Made by a program: the position numbers and the translations under genes
Notes under the pieces: generated by a model
Database searches by the model: none
Told to the model about the DNA's origin: nothing
What the model saw: only the letters and a program-made list of their open reading frames with translations
In this document: positions 14,870 through 21,198 of the stretch, one piece after another
Layout of the letters: each line of letters opens with the position of its first letter
Position numbering within the stretch: position 1 is the first letter of the stretch
Origin: an uncultured Ruminococcus sp.
GTDB taxonomy: Bacteria; Bacillota; Clostridia; Oscillospirales; Ruminococcaceae
DNA: 21,198 nt
Assembly (NCBI GenBank): GCA_905199285.1
Contig: CAJKFZ010000017.1
Location: 1-21,198 of the forward strand
Reading direction: 5' to 3'

Positions 14870-15043
14870 CTACATCATAACCGATTTTATATCGTCAAGC
14901 AGATTTCCTGCTGCTTTAAGAGTTTTTCCGGCATTTTTCTTGATGCTGTATTTTTTCATCGGCGTTGCCGTATTAAAAGCATAGAAGGCGAATCCTACTG
15001 CCGCTCCGGCAGCTGCGCCTTTTGCTAAAGATTTAACATTCAT
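14870..15043 (-). CDS. Small putative membrane protein, function unknown
   Basis: A 57-residue frame starting MNVKSLAKGAAAGAAVGFAF. It has one Ala/Gly-rich hydrophobic segment (about residues 8-27) and a basic, amphipathic C-terminal half containing KKYSIKKNAGKTLKAAGNLL. GGAG lies nine bases before the ATG at 15043; an in-frame ATG at 15058 has no good site. It sits tail to tail with ruvX without spacer. I do not recognise the family; it loosely resembles YtxH-like small membrane proteins. It could be a chance frame, but the good start site and protein-like composition argue for a gene. Confidence 0.6.
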   Translation of the reverse strand: MNVKSLAKGAAAGAAVGFAFYAFNTATPMKKYSIKKNAGKTLKAAGNLLDDIKSVMM

Positions 15044-15143
15044 ATAGTCACACTCCAAAATCTATTTTTGTGCGGTATTCAGCCCTTTGCGGGCGTGATA
15101 CTATTTTCTGCTTTATTGACGATTTTATTCACGAGGAATTTAA

Positions 15144-15641
15144 ATGCATAATCTTAACATTGTTCTTGTCGAGCCGCAGATTCCACAGAATACGGGAAAT
15201 ATTTCCAGAACCTGCGCTGTTACGGGCGCTAAGCTGCATCTCGTCCGACCTTTCGGATTTGAAATAACTGATAAGCATCTGAAACGTGCCGGTCTTGATT
15301 ACTGGGATAAGCTCGATATAACGTATTACGACGATCTTGACGATTTTTTCGGCAAAAATAAAGACGGTAATTTTTTCTATTTCACTACAAAAGGCAGACA
15401 CGTTCACAGCGATATCTGCTATCCTGATAATTCATTTCTCATTTTCGGACGTGAGGATAAAGGTCTTCCGGAAGAGCTTCTTCACGATAATCCCGACAAC
15501 TGCGTCCGTATTCCGATGCGAAATGAACTAAGAAGTCTTAATCTTTCAAATTCTGCCGCAATAGCAGTTTACGAGGTTCTGAGACAATGGGACTACCCCG
15601 ATCTCTCAAGGGAGGGAAAATTAACTAAATACGAATGGTGA
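15144..15641 (+). CDS. trmL: tRNA (cytidine/uridine-34 2'-O)-methyltransferase
   Basis: Methylates the wobble ribose of certain leucine tRNAs using S-adenosylmethionine. The 165-residue length is that of the minimal SPOUT enzyme TrmL. Its N-terminus NIVLVEPQIPQNTGNISRTC is the family signature. The trefoil-knot motifs FLIFGREDKGLPEELL and IPMRNELRSLNLSNSAAI provide the cofactor site. AGGA lies upstream of the ATG. DegV follows after 13 bases, so the two are probably one transcript. I could not place its promoter; a small GCCC-TTTG-CGGGC hairpin lies upstream near 15093. Confidence 0.95.
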   Translation: MHNLNIVLVEPQIPQNTGNISRTCAVTGAKLHLVRPFGFEITDKHLKRAGLDYWDKLDITYYDDLDDFFGKNKDGNFFYFTTKGRHVHSDICYPDNSFLIFGREDKGLPEELLHDNPDNCVRIPMRNELRSLNLSNSAAIAVYEVLRQWDYPDLSREGKLTKYEW

Positions 15642-15654
15642 AGGAGATTTTTCA

Positions 15655-16527
15655 ATGGCAAAAATTATGATTTTAACCGATAGCTGCTGCGATATTCCAA
15701 AAGAAACTATCGAAGAACTCGGCATTAAGGTTCTCCCCTTTACGCTTACCGTTTCAGGCGAGAGCTTCAGGGAAATATATGATAAATCCACTCAGGAGGT
15801 TTACGAGCTTATGGCTCAGACCGACGAGATTCCCAAACACTCCCAGATATCCCCTGTAACCTTTGAAGAAACATATAAGGAAATCTACGAACAGGGTTAC
15901 ACTGATATTATCAGCATTTCTATCAATTCAAACGGTTCCGGAACATTTAATAATTCCATTATCGGCAAAAACGACTTTTTCGATAATAATCCCGAAGCCA
16001 AAGATAAAATACGAATTTTCAACCTTGATTCAAAGTGCTACACCATTTTCTACGGCTATCCGATCATGGAAGCTGTAAAAAAAATTCGCAAGGGCGCTGA
16101 AGCTGAGGAGATAATTGCATATCTTGAGGACTGGTTCAATGTCTGCGGAATTTACGCTGTTCCATATAGTCTTAAATATGCGAAAAAATCAGGAAGAATT
16201 TCCGCAGCAAAAGCTTTTGCCGGAGAACTTCTCGGGCTTAAGCCAATTATTCTTTTTGCAGACGGCGGAACTGAAACTCTTGATAAAATAAGAGGTGAAA
16301 AAAATATCGTTTCCAAACTTGTTGAATGTGTTGAAAAGAATATGACTCCACAGACTCCATACATCATGGTTCATGGACGTGACGCAACGCTTGCAAAGGA
16401 AGTTGAAAAGGAACTTATCAAAAAAACCGGCAGAAAAGCTGAGATGTACTCTCCTATCGGAGCTGTTGTTGCAGCCAATATCGGTCCGGACTTAGTCGGA
16501 GTATTAGTGAGAAGAAAAAACAAATAA
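15655..16527 (+). CDS. DegV family fatty-acid-binding protein
   Basis: A 290-residue cytoplasmic protein of the EDD fold. DegV proteins bind a long-chain fatty acid and, in Firmicutes, act with the fatty acid kinase FakA as FakB-type partners. The N-terminus ILTDSCCDIPKE and the loop SINSNGSGTFNNS near residue 100 are family motifs. AAGGAG lies eight bases before the ATG. It follows trmL and ends at a strong terminator. Genomes usually encode several DegV proteins, so which lipid it binds cannot be told. Confidence 0.93.
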   Translation: MAKIMILTDSCCDIPKETIEELGIKVLPFTLTVSGESFREIYDKSTQEVYELMAQTDEIPKHSQISPVTFEETYKEIYEQGYTDIISISINSNGSGTFNNSIIGKNDFFDNNPEAKDKIRIFNLDSKCYTIFYGYPIMEAVKKIRKGAEAEEIIAYLEDWFNVCGIYAVPYSLKYAKKSGRISAAKAFAGELLGLKPIILFADGGTETLDKIRGEKNIVSKLVECVEKNMTPQTPYIMVHGRDATLAKEVEKELIKKTGRKAEMYSPIGAVVAANIGPDLVGVLVRRKNK

Positions 16528-16537
16528 GAATAACAAA

Positions 16538-16568
16538 ACGGAGAGCATTTCTGCTCTCCGTTATTTTT
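16538..16568 (+). terminator. Terminator after trmL-degV
   Basis: ACGGAGAGCA (16538-16547) and TGCTCTCCGT (16552-16561) form a perfect 10 bp stem with a TTTC loop, followed by TATTTTTAT. Confidence 0.93.
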
Positions 16569-16579
16569 ATAAAAAGCGG

Positions 16580-16759
16580 TTACTGCATTTTATAGCTGTT
16601 GATCATCTTCTGAACCATACGTCCGCCGATTGATCCAGCTTCTCTTGAAGTGAGGTCGCCGTTATAACCATCCTTGAGGTTAACGCCCATCTCGCTTGCA
16701 GACTCCATCTTAAATCTTTCGAGAGCTTCCTTGCCCTTCTGTGTCATTTCACCCTTCAT
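16580..16759 (-). CDS. Alpha/beta-type small acid-soluble spore protein
   Basis: A 59-residue protein that should coat and protect DNA in the dormant spore. It reads ...GYNGDLTSREAGSIGGRMVQKMI...; the TSREAGSIGG block and the following helix are the DNA-binding signature of alpha/beta SASPs. The ASEMGV stretch around residues 21-26 resembles the site cut by the germination protease GPR. AAGGAG lies eight bases before the ATG at 16759. It is the clearest sign that the organism forms endospores. It is convergent with degV and lies downstream of the TtcA-family gene on the same strand. Confidence 0.9.
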   Translation of the reverse strand: MKGEMTQKGKEALERFKMESASEMGVNLKDGYNGDLTSREAGSIGGRMVQKMINSYKMQ

Positions 16760-16802
16760 AATTAAATCTCCTTTAAATTTGAATTATTGATGCCGTGATA
16801 GT

Positions 16803-16831
16803 ATTATAACACCGCAAATCAAAAATATATC
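16803..16831 (-). promoter_or_regulatory. Candidate promoter of the SASP gene, possibly sigma-G
   Basis: On the minus strand GATATA (16826-16831) and TATAATA (from 16808 down) are separated by 17 bases. The -35 matches the sigma-G pattern G-H-A-T-R better than the vegetative one; the -10 is ambiguous. Forespore control is expected for a SASP. Confidence 0.4.
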
Positions 16832-16860
16832 AGGAAAATTTTATTATTTTTCAAACGTTA

Positions 16861-17697
16861 TTAATATGTATCAAGAAAGTTATGTACACCGTCTTTATCC
16901 TTGAAGGCAATTATTGTGCTGAGATTAACGTTTTCCACGCTCCGGAAGATATTTTTCTCAACCTGAGGATTAATTTTGCTGAGTTCAGCAATAAGCTGTT
17001 TTATCTCCTGACGCTTTGAAACATTGCTTCCGTCCTCATTAGAAGTTACGCTCGATTCCGTAAAACGGCAGGCACACTGGAGAAATTTCAATCCGTTATA
17101 ATCACGCCAGTGCTTGATATCCTTTTCTCGTACAAGATAAAGCGGACGGATAAGCTCCATTCCCTCAAAATTAGTGCTGTGGAGCTTCGGCATCATGGTC
17201 TGAACCTGTCCACCGTAAAGCATTCCCATAAGGATAGTTTCGATAACGTCATCGAAATGATGTCCGAGGGCGATTTTATTGCATCCAAGCTCTTTCGCCT
17301 TGCTATAAAGGTATCCTCTTCTCATGCGAGCGCAGACATAGCATGGATTTTTTTCAATATTAAAAACAGAATCAAAAATTTCAGATTCAAAAATTGTTAT
17401 CGGAACAGAAAGAATCCGGGCATTTTCTTCTATCGCACGTCTGTTTTCATGATTATACCCAGGATCCATAACAAGAAAAACAACTTCAAACGGAAATTTA
17501 TCGTGTCGTTTAAGCTCTTGAAAAAGCTTTGCCATAAGCATTGAATCTTTTCCGCCGGAAATACAAACAGCAATTTTGTCGCCCGGCTGAACCAATTGAT
17601 ATTCGTTTATCGCCTTTGTAAACTTGCACCATATATTCTTTTTAAATTTTTTCCGCAGACTTTTTTCAACATCCTCTGCCATTATTATCTCACTCAT
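16861..17697 (-). CDS. TtcA-family tRNA 2-thiolation protein (PP-loop)
   Basis: An ATP-dependent tRNA sulfur transferase of the TtcA/TtuA superfamily, 278 residues. The PP-loop SGGKDS is at 47-52. A Cys-x2-Cys pair lies at 119/122 (NPCYVCARMRRG) and further Cys at 208 and 210 (LQCACRF), consistent with an iron-sulfur cluster. The GHHFDDVIET motif (145-154) is typical of the family. The start ATG has GAGGTG seven bases upstream. Proteobacterial TtcA makes 2-thiocytidine at position 32; whether this clostridial relative does the same is not certain. Confidence 0.85.
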   Translation of the reverse strand: MSEIIMAEDVEKSLRKKFKKNIWCKFTKAINEYQLVQPGDKIAVCISGGKDSMLMAKLFQELKRHDKFPFEVVFLVMDPGYNHENRRAIEENARILSVPITIFESEIFDSVFNIEKNPCYVCARMRRGYLYSKAKELGCNKIALGHHFDDVIETILMGMLYGGQVQTMMPKLHSTNFEGMELIRPLYLVREKDIKHWRDYNGLKFLQCACRFTESSVTSNEDGSNVSKRQEIKQLIAELSKINPQVEKNIFRSVENVNLSTIIAFKDKDGVHNFLDTY

Positions 17698-17716
17698 TTT
17701 ACAACACCTCTATATT

Positions 17717-17725
17717 ATTATACCA
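17717..17725 (-). promoter_or_regulatory. Extended -10 promoter of the TtcA-family gene
   Basis: On the minus strand TGGTATAAT gives a TG-N-TATAAT extended -10 about 20 bases upstream of the start codon. No good -35 hexamer is present, which is usual for this promoter type. Confidence 0.55.
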
Positions 17726-17744
17726 CATTGAAAACAAAATATCT

Positions 17745-17781
17745 ACAAAAAAACAGAGGACGAATAATTCGTCCTCTGTTT
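17745..17781 (-). terminator. Terminator of the feo operon
   Basis: AAACAGAGGACGAA and TTCGTCCTCTGTTT form a 14 bp stem (17751-17781). On the minus strand it is followed by a run of T. Confidence 0.93.
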
Positions 17782-17803
17782 GAACATGAACAATCTTTAG
17801 AAT

Positions 17804-17959
17804 TTATTTTTTGCCTTGATGACATTGTCCGTGCATTGCGCAATTGCTGCAGCCGTGACTGCAAGAGGATTTCCCTTGCTTTTTGTCTCTTATAAGACTA
17901 TAAATTATAAGCGCAACAACTGCTGTGAGTATAATAAGCGCTATTATCCAAGACTGCAT
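17804..17959 (-). CDS. FeoB-associated Cys-rich small membrane protein
   Basis: A 51-residue protein with one hydrophobic N-terminal segment (about residues 4-22), a short basic linker, and a Cys/His-rich tail, SCSHGCSNCAMHGQCHQGKK. Four Cys (33, 37, 40, 46) and three His could bind iron. AAGGAG lies seven bases before the ATG. It starts 12 bases after the feoB stop and is the last gene before the operon terminator. Such small Cys-rich proteins often follow feoB in Clostridia and may act like FeoC/FeoW partners. The role is inferred from position. Confidence 0.85.
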   Translation of the reverse strand: MQSWIIALIILTAVVALIIYSLIRDKKQGKSSCSHGCSNCAMHGQCHQGKK

Positions 17960-17971
17960 ATTAACTCTCCT

Positions 17972-20485
17972 TTACCTTGAAACCTTAATTTTTTTAGTAA
18001 GCTTTGTAGATTCATTATAAGGCTTAAATATGAGATAAATTGCCAATGCTATAATTGCAAATGAAAGAACTGCTCCAACTATTCCCAATCCGTTTGCATC
18101 GCCTGAGAACAATGTTCCAAGCTGATTGATAACGAATGCAACTATATAAGCAAATCCACACTGATATGCAATTGCAAACCATGTCCACTTAGGGCTGTTC
18201 ATCTCACGTCTGATAGCTCCGATAGCTGCAAAGCAAGGTGCGCAGAGAAGATTGAATGCGAGGAATGAATATCCTGCAACTGCTGTAAACTTTGCTGCAA
18301 GTGCTGCATAAACTGATGCGTCTCCTGCACCGTAAAGAATACCCATTGTTCCAACGATATTCTCCTTTGCAACAAGACCTGTAACAGATGCAACAGCTGC
18401 CTGCCAGTTACCCCAACCAAGAGGTGTAAAGATCCATGCGATGCCCTTACCGATAGTTGCAAGAACACTGTTATCAAGTTCGTCTTCTGCAAGCATTCTG
18501 AATGAACCGTCAACTGTTCCGAAGAATGTTAAGAACCAAACTACGATAGTTGAAAGAAGAATGATGGTGCCAGCTTTCTTGATGAATGACCAGCCACGCT
18601 CCCACATTGAACGGAGAACGTTTCCTGCTGTTGGCATATGATAAGCCGGAAGCTCCATAACGAACGGTGCCGGATCGCCGGAGAACATTCTTGTCTTTTT
18701 GAGGATGATTCCTGAAATGATTATAGCTGCCATTCCGAGGAAATAAGCCGAAACTGCAACCCACGCTGAACCGCCGAAAATTGCTCCCGCAATCATTGCA
18801 ATGAAAGGAGTTTTAGCTCCGCATGGAATGAAAGTTGTTGTCATGATAGTCATGCGGCGGTCACGTTCATTCTCAATAGTTCTGGAAGCCATGATACCCG
18901 GAATTCCACATCCTGTTCCGATAAGTATCGGGATAAACGATTTACCGGAAAGACCAAAGCGGCGGAAAATTCTGTCAAGAACAAAAGCGACTCTTGCCAT
19001 ATAACCGCAAGCCTCGATGAAAGCAAGAAGCAGGAAGAGAACGAGCATCTGCGGAACGAATCCGAGAACCGCTCCAACACCGCCTACAATACCGTCTATG
19101 ATAAGACCGTGAAGCCAATCAGGACAGTTGTCGCCGAGCAGCTTTTCAATGAGAACCGGAATACCCGGAACCCAAGTTCCGTAATTCGCCGGATCAACTC
19201 CACCCTCGTACTCCTTGAAAAGAGTAATTGAGTCATTCAGATCACTGATAGAAGCAGTTTCTGTTGAAACTGCAAGAGTTTCTTCATCCTCAAGCTCATA
19301 TTCGAACTCGAAACTGCTGTCAGTATACTTTGCAGCAAGAGCATTCAGTTCTGTTTCAGCAATTTCTGCACTGAAATCGTCTGCTTCAGTATCAATAGCA
19401 GCCGAAGCAGCGTTAATGTTGTACCCGTCGGCTTCTGCCTGAGCAAGGAAACCTTCTATAATCGCATTTGTATCGCCGTATTTTTCCTCATTTTCGGCAG
19501 TTTCGCTCGAACCGATTCCTAAAAGATGGAATCCGTCACCGAAAAGTCCATCGTTAGCCCAATCTGTTGCAGCAGTTCCTACTGTTACCATAGAAATATA
19601 GTAAACAAGGAACATTATTACAGCAAAAATAGGAAGTCCGAGCCAGCGATTCGTAACGATCTTGTCAATCTTATCCGATGTGGAAAGACCGCCTTTGTTT
19701 TTCTTTTTAAGGCATTTGCCGATAATTTTTGAAATATATTCATAACGTTCGTTAGTTATGATCGATTCAGCGTCATCATCCATTTCCTTTTCAACAGCCT
19801 GAATATCCTGTTCCATATGTTTCATGATATTTTCAGACAGATTCAGTTTTTCAAGAGCCTTTTCATCACGCTCGAAAATTTTTATAGCATACCAACGCTG
19901 CATCTCCTCAGACATATTATGTAACGCAGCTTCTTCAATATGTGCCAAAGCGTGTTCAACAGGACCGGAAAATGTATGCTGTGGAATAGTCTTTCCGGAT
20001 TTTGCAGCATTTATCGCAGCTTCAGCAGCTTCGGAAATTCCCTCTCCTTTAAGAGCCGAGATCTCAACAGCCTTGCATCCGATTGCTTTTGAAAGCTCGT
20101 CAAGATTGATTTTATCGCCGTTTTTTCTTACAATATCCATCATATTGACTGCCAGAACCACGGGGATTCCGATTTCGGTCAATTGAGTTGTAAGATAGAG
20201 ATTTCGTTCAAGATTTGTACCATCAATGATATTCAGGATAGCGTCCGGACGCTCACCAATAAGGTAATTTCTTGCAACGACCTCTTCAAGCGTATACGGG
20301 GAAAGAGAATAAATTCCAGGAAGATCGGTAATTACAATACCATCGTGCTTTTTAAGCTTTCCCTCCTTCTTTTCAACGGTTACTCCGGGCCAGTTTCCAA
20401 CGAACTGATTAGAACCGGTCAAAGCGTTAAAAAGCGTTGTTTTACCGCAGTTCGGGTTACCCGCAAGTGCGATTCTTATACTCAT
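17972..20485 (-). CDS. feoB: Ferrous iron transporter FeoB
   Basis: GTPase-linked importer of Fe(II) in the cell membrane, 837 residues. The N-terminal G domain shows GNPNCGKTT (9-17), the G3 motif DLPG (54-57), NMMD (114-117) and SALKGEG (143-149). A helical linker runs to about 280, followed by the membrane part with two Gate regions containing GTGCGIPG (523-530) and the CGAKTP motif (555-560). An acidic insert at about residues 325-435, between the first and second membrane segments, is much longer than usual. I chose the ATG at 20485 with GGAGAGG upstream over an in-frame ATG at 20503. It follows two feoA genes and precedes a Cys-rich partner. Confidence 0.96.
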   Translation of the reverse strand: MSIRIALAGNPNCGKTTLFNALTGSNQFVGNWPGVTVEKKEGKLKKHDGIVITDLPGIYSLSPYTLEEVVARNYLIGERPDAILNIIDGTNLERNLYLTTQLTEIGIPVVLAVNMMDIVRKNGDKINLDELSKAIGCKAVEISALKGEGISEAAEAAINAAKSGKTIPQHTFSGPVEHALAHIEEAALHNMSEEMQRWYAIKIFERDEKALEKLNLSENIMKHMEQDIQAVEKEMDDDAESIITNERYEYISKIIGKCLKKKNKGGLSTSDKIDKIVTNRWLGLPIFAVIMFLVYYISMVTVGTAATDWANDGLFGDGFHLLGIGSSETAENEEKYGDTNAIIEGFLAQAEADGYNINAASAAIDTEADDFSAEIAETELNALAAKYTDSSFEFEYELEDEETLAVSTETASISDLNDSITLFKEYEGGVDPANYGTWVPGIPVLIEKLLGDNCPDWLHGLIIDGIVGGVGAVLGFVPQMLVLFLLLAFIEACGYMARVAFVLDRIFRRFGLSGKSFIPILIGTGCGIPGIMASRTIENERDRRMTIMTTTFIPCGAKTPFIAMIAGAIFGGSAWVAVSAYFLGMAAIIISGIILKKTRMFSGDPAPFVMELPAYHMPTAGNVLRSMWERGWSFIKKAGTIILLSTIVVWFLTFFGTVDGSFRMLAEDELDNSVLATIGKGIAWIFTPLGWGNWQAAVASVTGLVAKENIVGTMGILYGAGDASVYAALAAKFTAVAGYSFLAFNLLCAPCFAAIGAIRREMNSPKWTWFAIAYQCGFAYIVAFVINQLGTLFSGDANGLGIVGAVLSFAIIALAIYLIFKPYNESTKLTKKIKVSR

Positions 20486-20537
20486 TTTAAACCTCTCCTT
20501 CAATTAAATATGTGAGCATATATTCATAATATAGAGC

Positions 20538-20565
20538 AAATTGAAACTGCTCTCAGCTTCAATTT
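20538..20565 (-). promoter_or_regulatory. Intercistronic hairpin between feoA and feoB
   Basis: On the minus strand AAATTGAA and TTCAATTT pair and continue through a G-U pair and CTG/CAG to an AGAG tetraloop, 12 pairs in all. It lies in the 90-base gap between feoA and feoB and has no T-run, so it may protect or process the mRNA rather than terminate it. Confidence 0.45.
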
Positions 20566-20575
20566 ACTTATAATA

Positions 20576-20800
20576 TTATACTTTCTCGACCTCGATCATT
20601 TCTGCATCAGCTTTACGAAGCGAAAGCTCATACCCTCTCACTGTAACCTCAATAGGATCGCCCAGCGGAGCAACTTTGCGGACCGTGACTTCGATTCCCT
20701 TTGTAATTCCCATATCCATAATACGGCGTTTTATAGCGCCCTCGCCGGTAAGCTTTTTAACCTTGACTGTATCTCCGATTTTTGCTTCTTTAAGATTCAT
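20576..20800 (-). CDS. feoA: FeoA domain protein (second in operon)
   Basis: A 74-residue SH3-like protein that assists FeoB in ferrous iron uptake at the membrane's inner face. Typical FeoA features are the start LKEAKIGDTVKVKKLTGEG, IKRRIMDMGITKG and PLGDPIEVTVRGYELSLRKADA. AAGGAG lies eight bases before the ATG. It begins 12 bases after the first FeoA gene and is the more canonical of the two. Confidence 0.94.
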   Translation of the reverse strand: MNLKEAKIGDTVKVKKLTGEGAIKRRIMDMGITKGIEVTVRKVAPLGDPIEVTVRGYELSLRKADAEMIEVEKV

Positions 20801-20812
20801 TTCATCTTCTCC

Positions 20813-21022
20813 TTAAACCATAATTTTCATAGCCATTTCACGGCTTATAGCCACTCTTGTTTCTTTGACGTTAACAATTAAATTTCCGTCGATCGTATTA
20901 ACGACAGTTACAGAACCTCCTGCAACGAAACCGAGATTTTCGAGATGTTTTTTAACCTCTGGTGTTCCGCCGATTTTCAGGATAGTGTGCTGTTCGCCAG
21001 CATTTGCAAATGTCAATGGCAT
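20813..21022 (-). CDS. feoA: FeoA domain protein (first in operon)
   Basis: A 69-residue FeoA-like protein. The sequence reads AGEQHTILKIGGTPEVKKHLENLGFVAGGSVTVV, then NLIVNVKETRVAISREMAMKI, matching the SH3-like fold but diverged from its neighbour. I chose the ATG at 21022 with GGAGG eight bases upstream; an in-frame ATG at 21052 has no site. It is the first gene of the operon, about 55 bases from the predicted transcription start. Two FeoA proteins ahead of FeoB is a frequent arrangement in Clostridia. Confidence 0.92.
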   Translation of the reverse strand: MPLTFANAGEQHTILKIGGTPEVKKHLENLGFVAGGSVTVVNTIDGNLIVNVKETRVAISREMAMKIMV

Positions 21023-21059
21023 AAATTTATCCTCCTTGGAAATAATTCGCATAATAAGG

Positions 21060-21075
21060 GTTAGGCATCACTAAC
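21060..21075 (-). promoter_or_regulatory. Dyad operator, box 1, at the feo transcription start
   Basis: GTTAG-N6-CTAAC just downstream of the -10. It matches box 2 (21158-21173) over ATAGTTAG-N6-CTAACCC in the opposite orientation. Position suggests repression, probably by a metal-dependent regulator of the DtxR kind, but the regulator is inferred. Confidence 0.6.
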
Positions 21076-21083
21076 TATATGTT

Positions 21084-21112
21084 ATTATACACTATTTGAT
21101 AAAAAAAGTCAA
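21084..21112 (-). promoter_or_regulatory. feo operon promoter
   Basis: On the minus strand TTGACT (21107-21112), a 17-base spacer, then TATAAT (21084-21089). Box 1 lies immediately downstream and box 2 upstream. Confidence 0.88.
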
Positions 21113-21157
21113 TCACTTTCATTCTCATCTTATTATTTTTGTACAAGACGTATCATA

Positions 21158-21173
21158 GTTAGCTTTTTCTAAC
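21158..21173 (+). promoter_or_regulatory. Dyad operator, box 2, upstream of the feo promoter
   Basis: GTTAG-N6-CTAAC, 98 bases centre to centre from box 1 and in the opposite orientation. It may act with box 1, or belong to a gene beyond the window edge. Confidence 0.5.
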
Positions 21174-21198
21174 CCAAAATATGTAGAAAATGACAAAC

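Noticed and set aside
1..21198. CRISPR arrays, tRNA or rRNA genes, prophage and toxin-antitoxin loci
   Set aside because: No regularly spaced repeats, cloverleaf genes, rRNA segments, phage genes or paired toxin-antitoxin frames were seen on either strand.

Overview
The window looks like chromosome of a low-to-moderate GC, endospore-forming Gram-positive anaerobe of the Clostridia, most likely a Ruminococcus-like member of the Oscillospiraceae. The pointers are strong GGAGG-type ribosome binding sites, clean TTGACA/TATAAT promoters, a single-chain PurL, a PyrK/PyrD class 1B pair, an HPr-family regulator and an alpha/beta-type small acid-soluble spore protein. I see no rRNA, tRNA, CRISPR array, prophage or intact transposase.

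Layout. Positions 1-792 (-): 5' part of glycogen synthase glgA. 1144-4848 (-): purL, flanked on both sides by copies of a four-hairpin structured repeat in opposite orientation. 5148-6470 (-): the tRNA methylthiotransferase mtaB. 6745-6975 (+): an HPr/Crh-like protein without the phospho-histidine. 7028-7651 (-): a membrane-anchored NERD protein. 7841-8059 (+): a DUF378 membrane protein with a long folded leader and a folded 3' region. 8226-9341 (-): the rpsF-ssb-rpsR operon. 9487-10578 (-): a TraB/GumN-type lipoprotein. 11115-12395 (+): an MFS exporter behind a leader peptide and competing hairpins, ending at a terminator with a palindromic MITE beside it. 12743-14869 (+): pyrK-pyrD-ruvX. 14870-15043 (-): a small membrane protein. 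15144-16527 (+): trmL-degV. 16580-16759 (-): a spore SASP. 16861-17697 (-): a TtcA-family tRNA thiolase. 17804-21022 (-): a ferrous iron uptake operon, feoA-feoA-feoB-Cys-rich protein, with paired dyad operators.

Most genes are housekeeping: purine and pyrimidine synthesis, tRNA modification at several positions, ribosome and replication proteins, and iron uptake. The less ordinary material is regulatory or structural. The main items are the covarying repeat around purL, the attenuator-like leader of the MFS exporter, the structured leader of the DUF378 gene, the twin dyads at the feo promoter, and an unusually large acidic outer loop in FeoB. The stretch from about 10680 to 12641 (AT-rich spacer, exporter, MITE) looks like the accessory part of the window.

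All calls are from reading the sequence. No database search, folding program or alignment was run.
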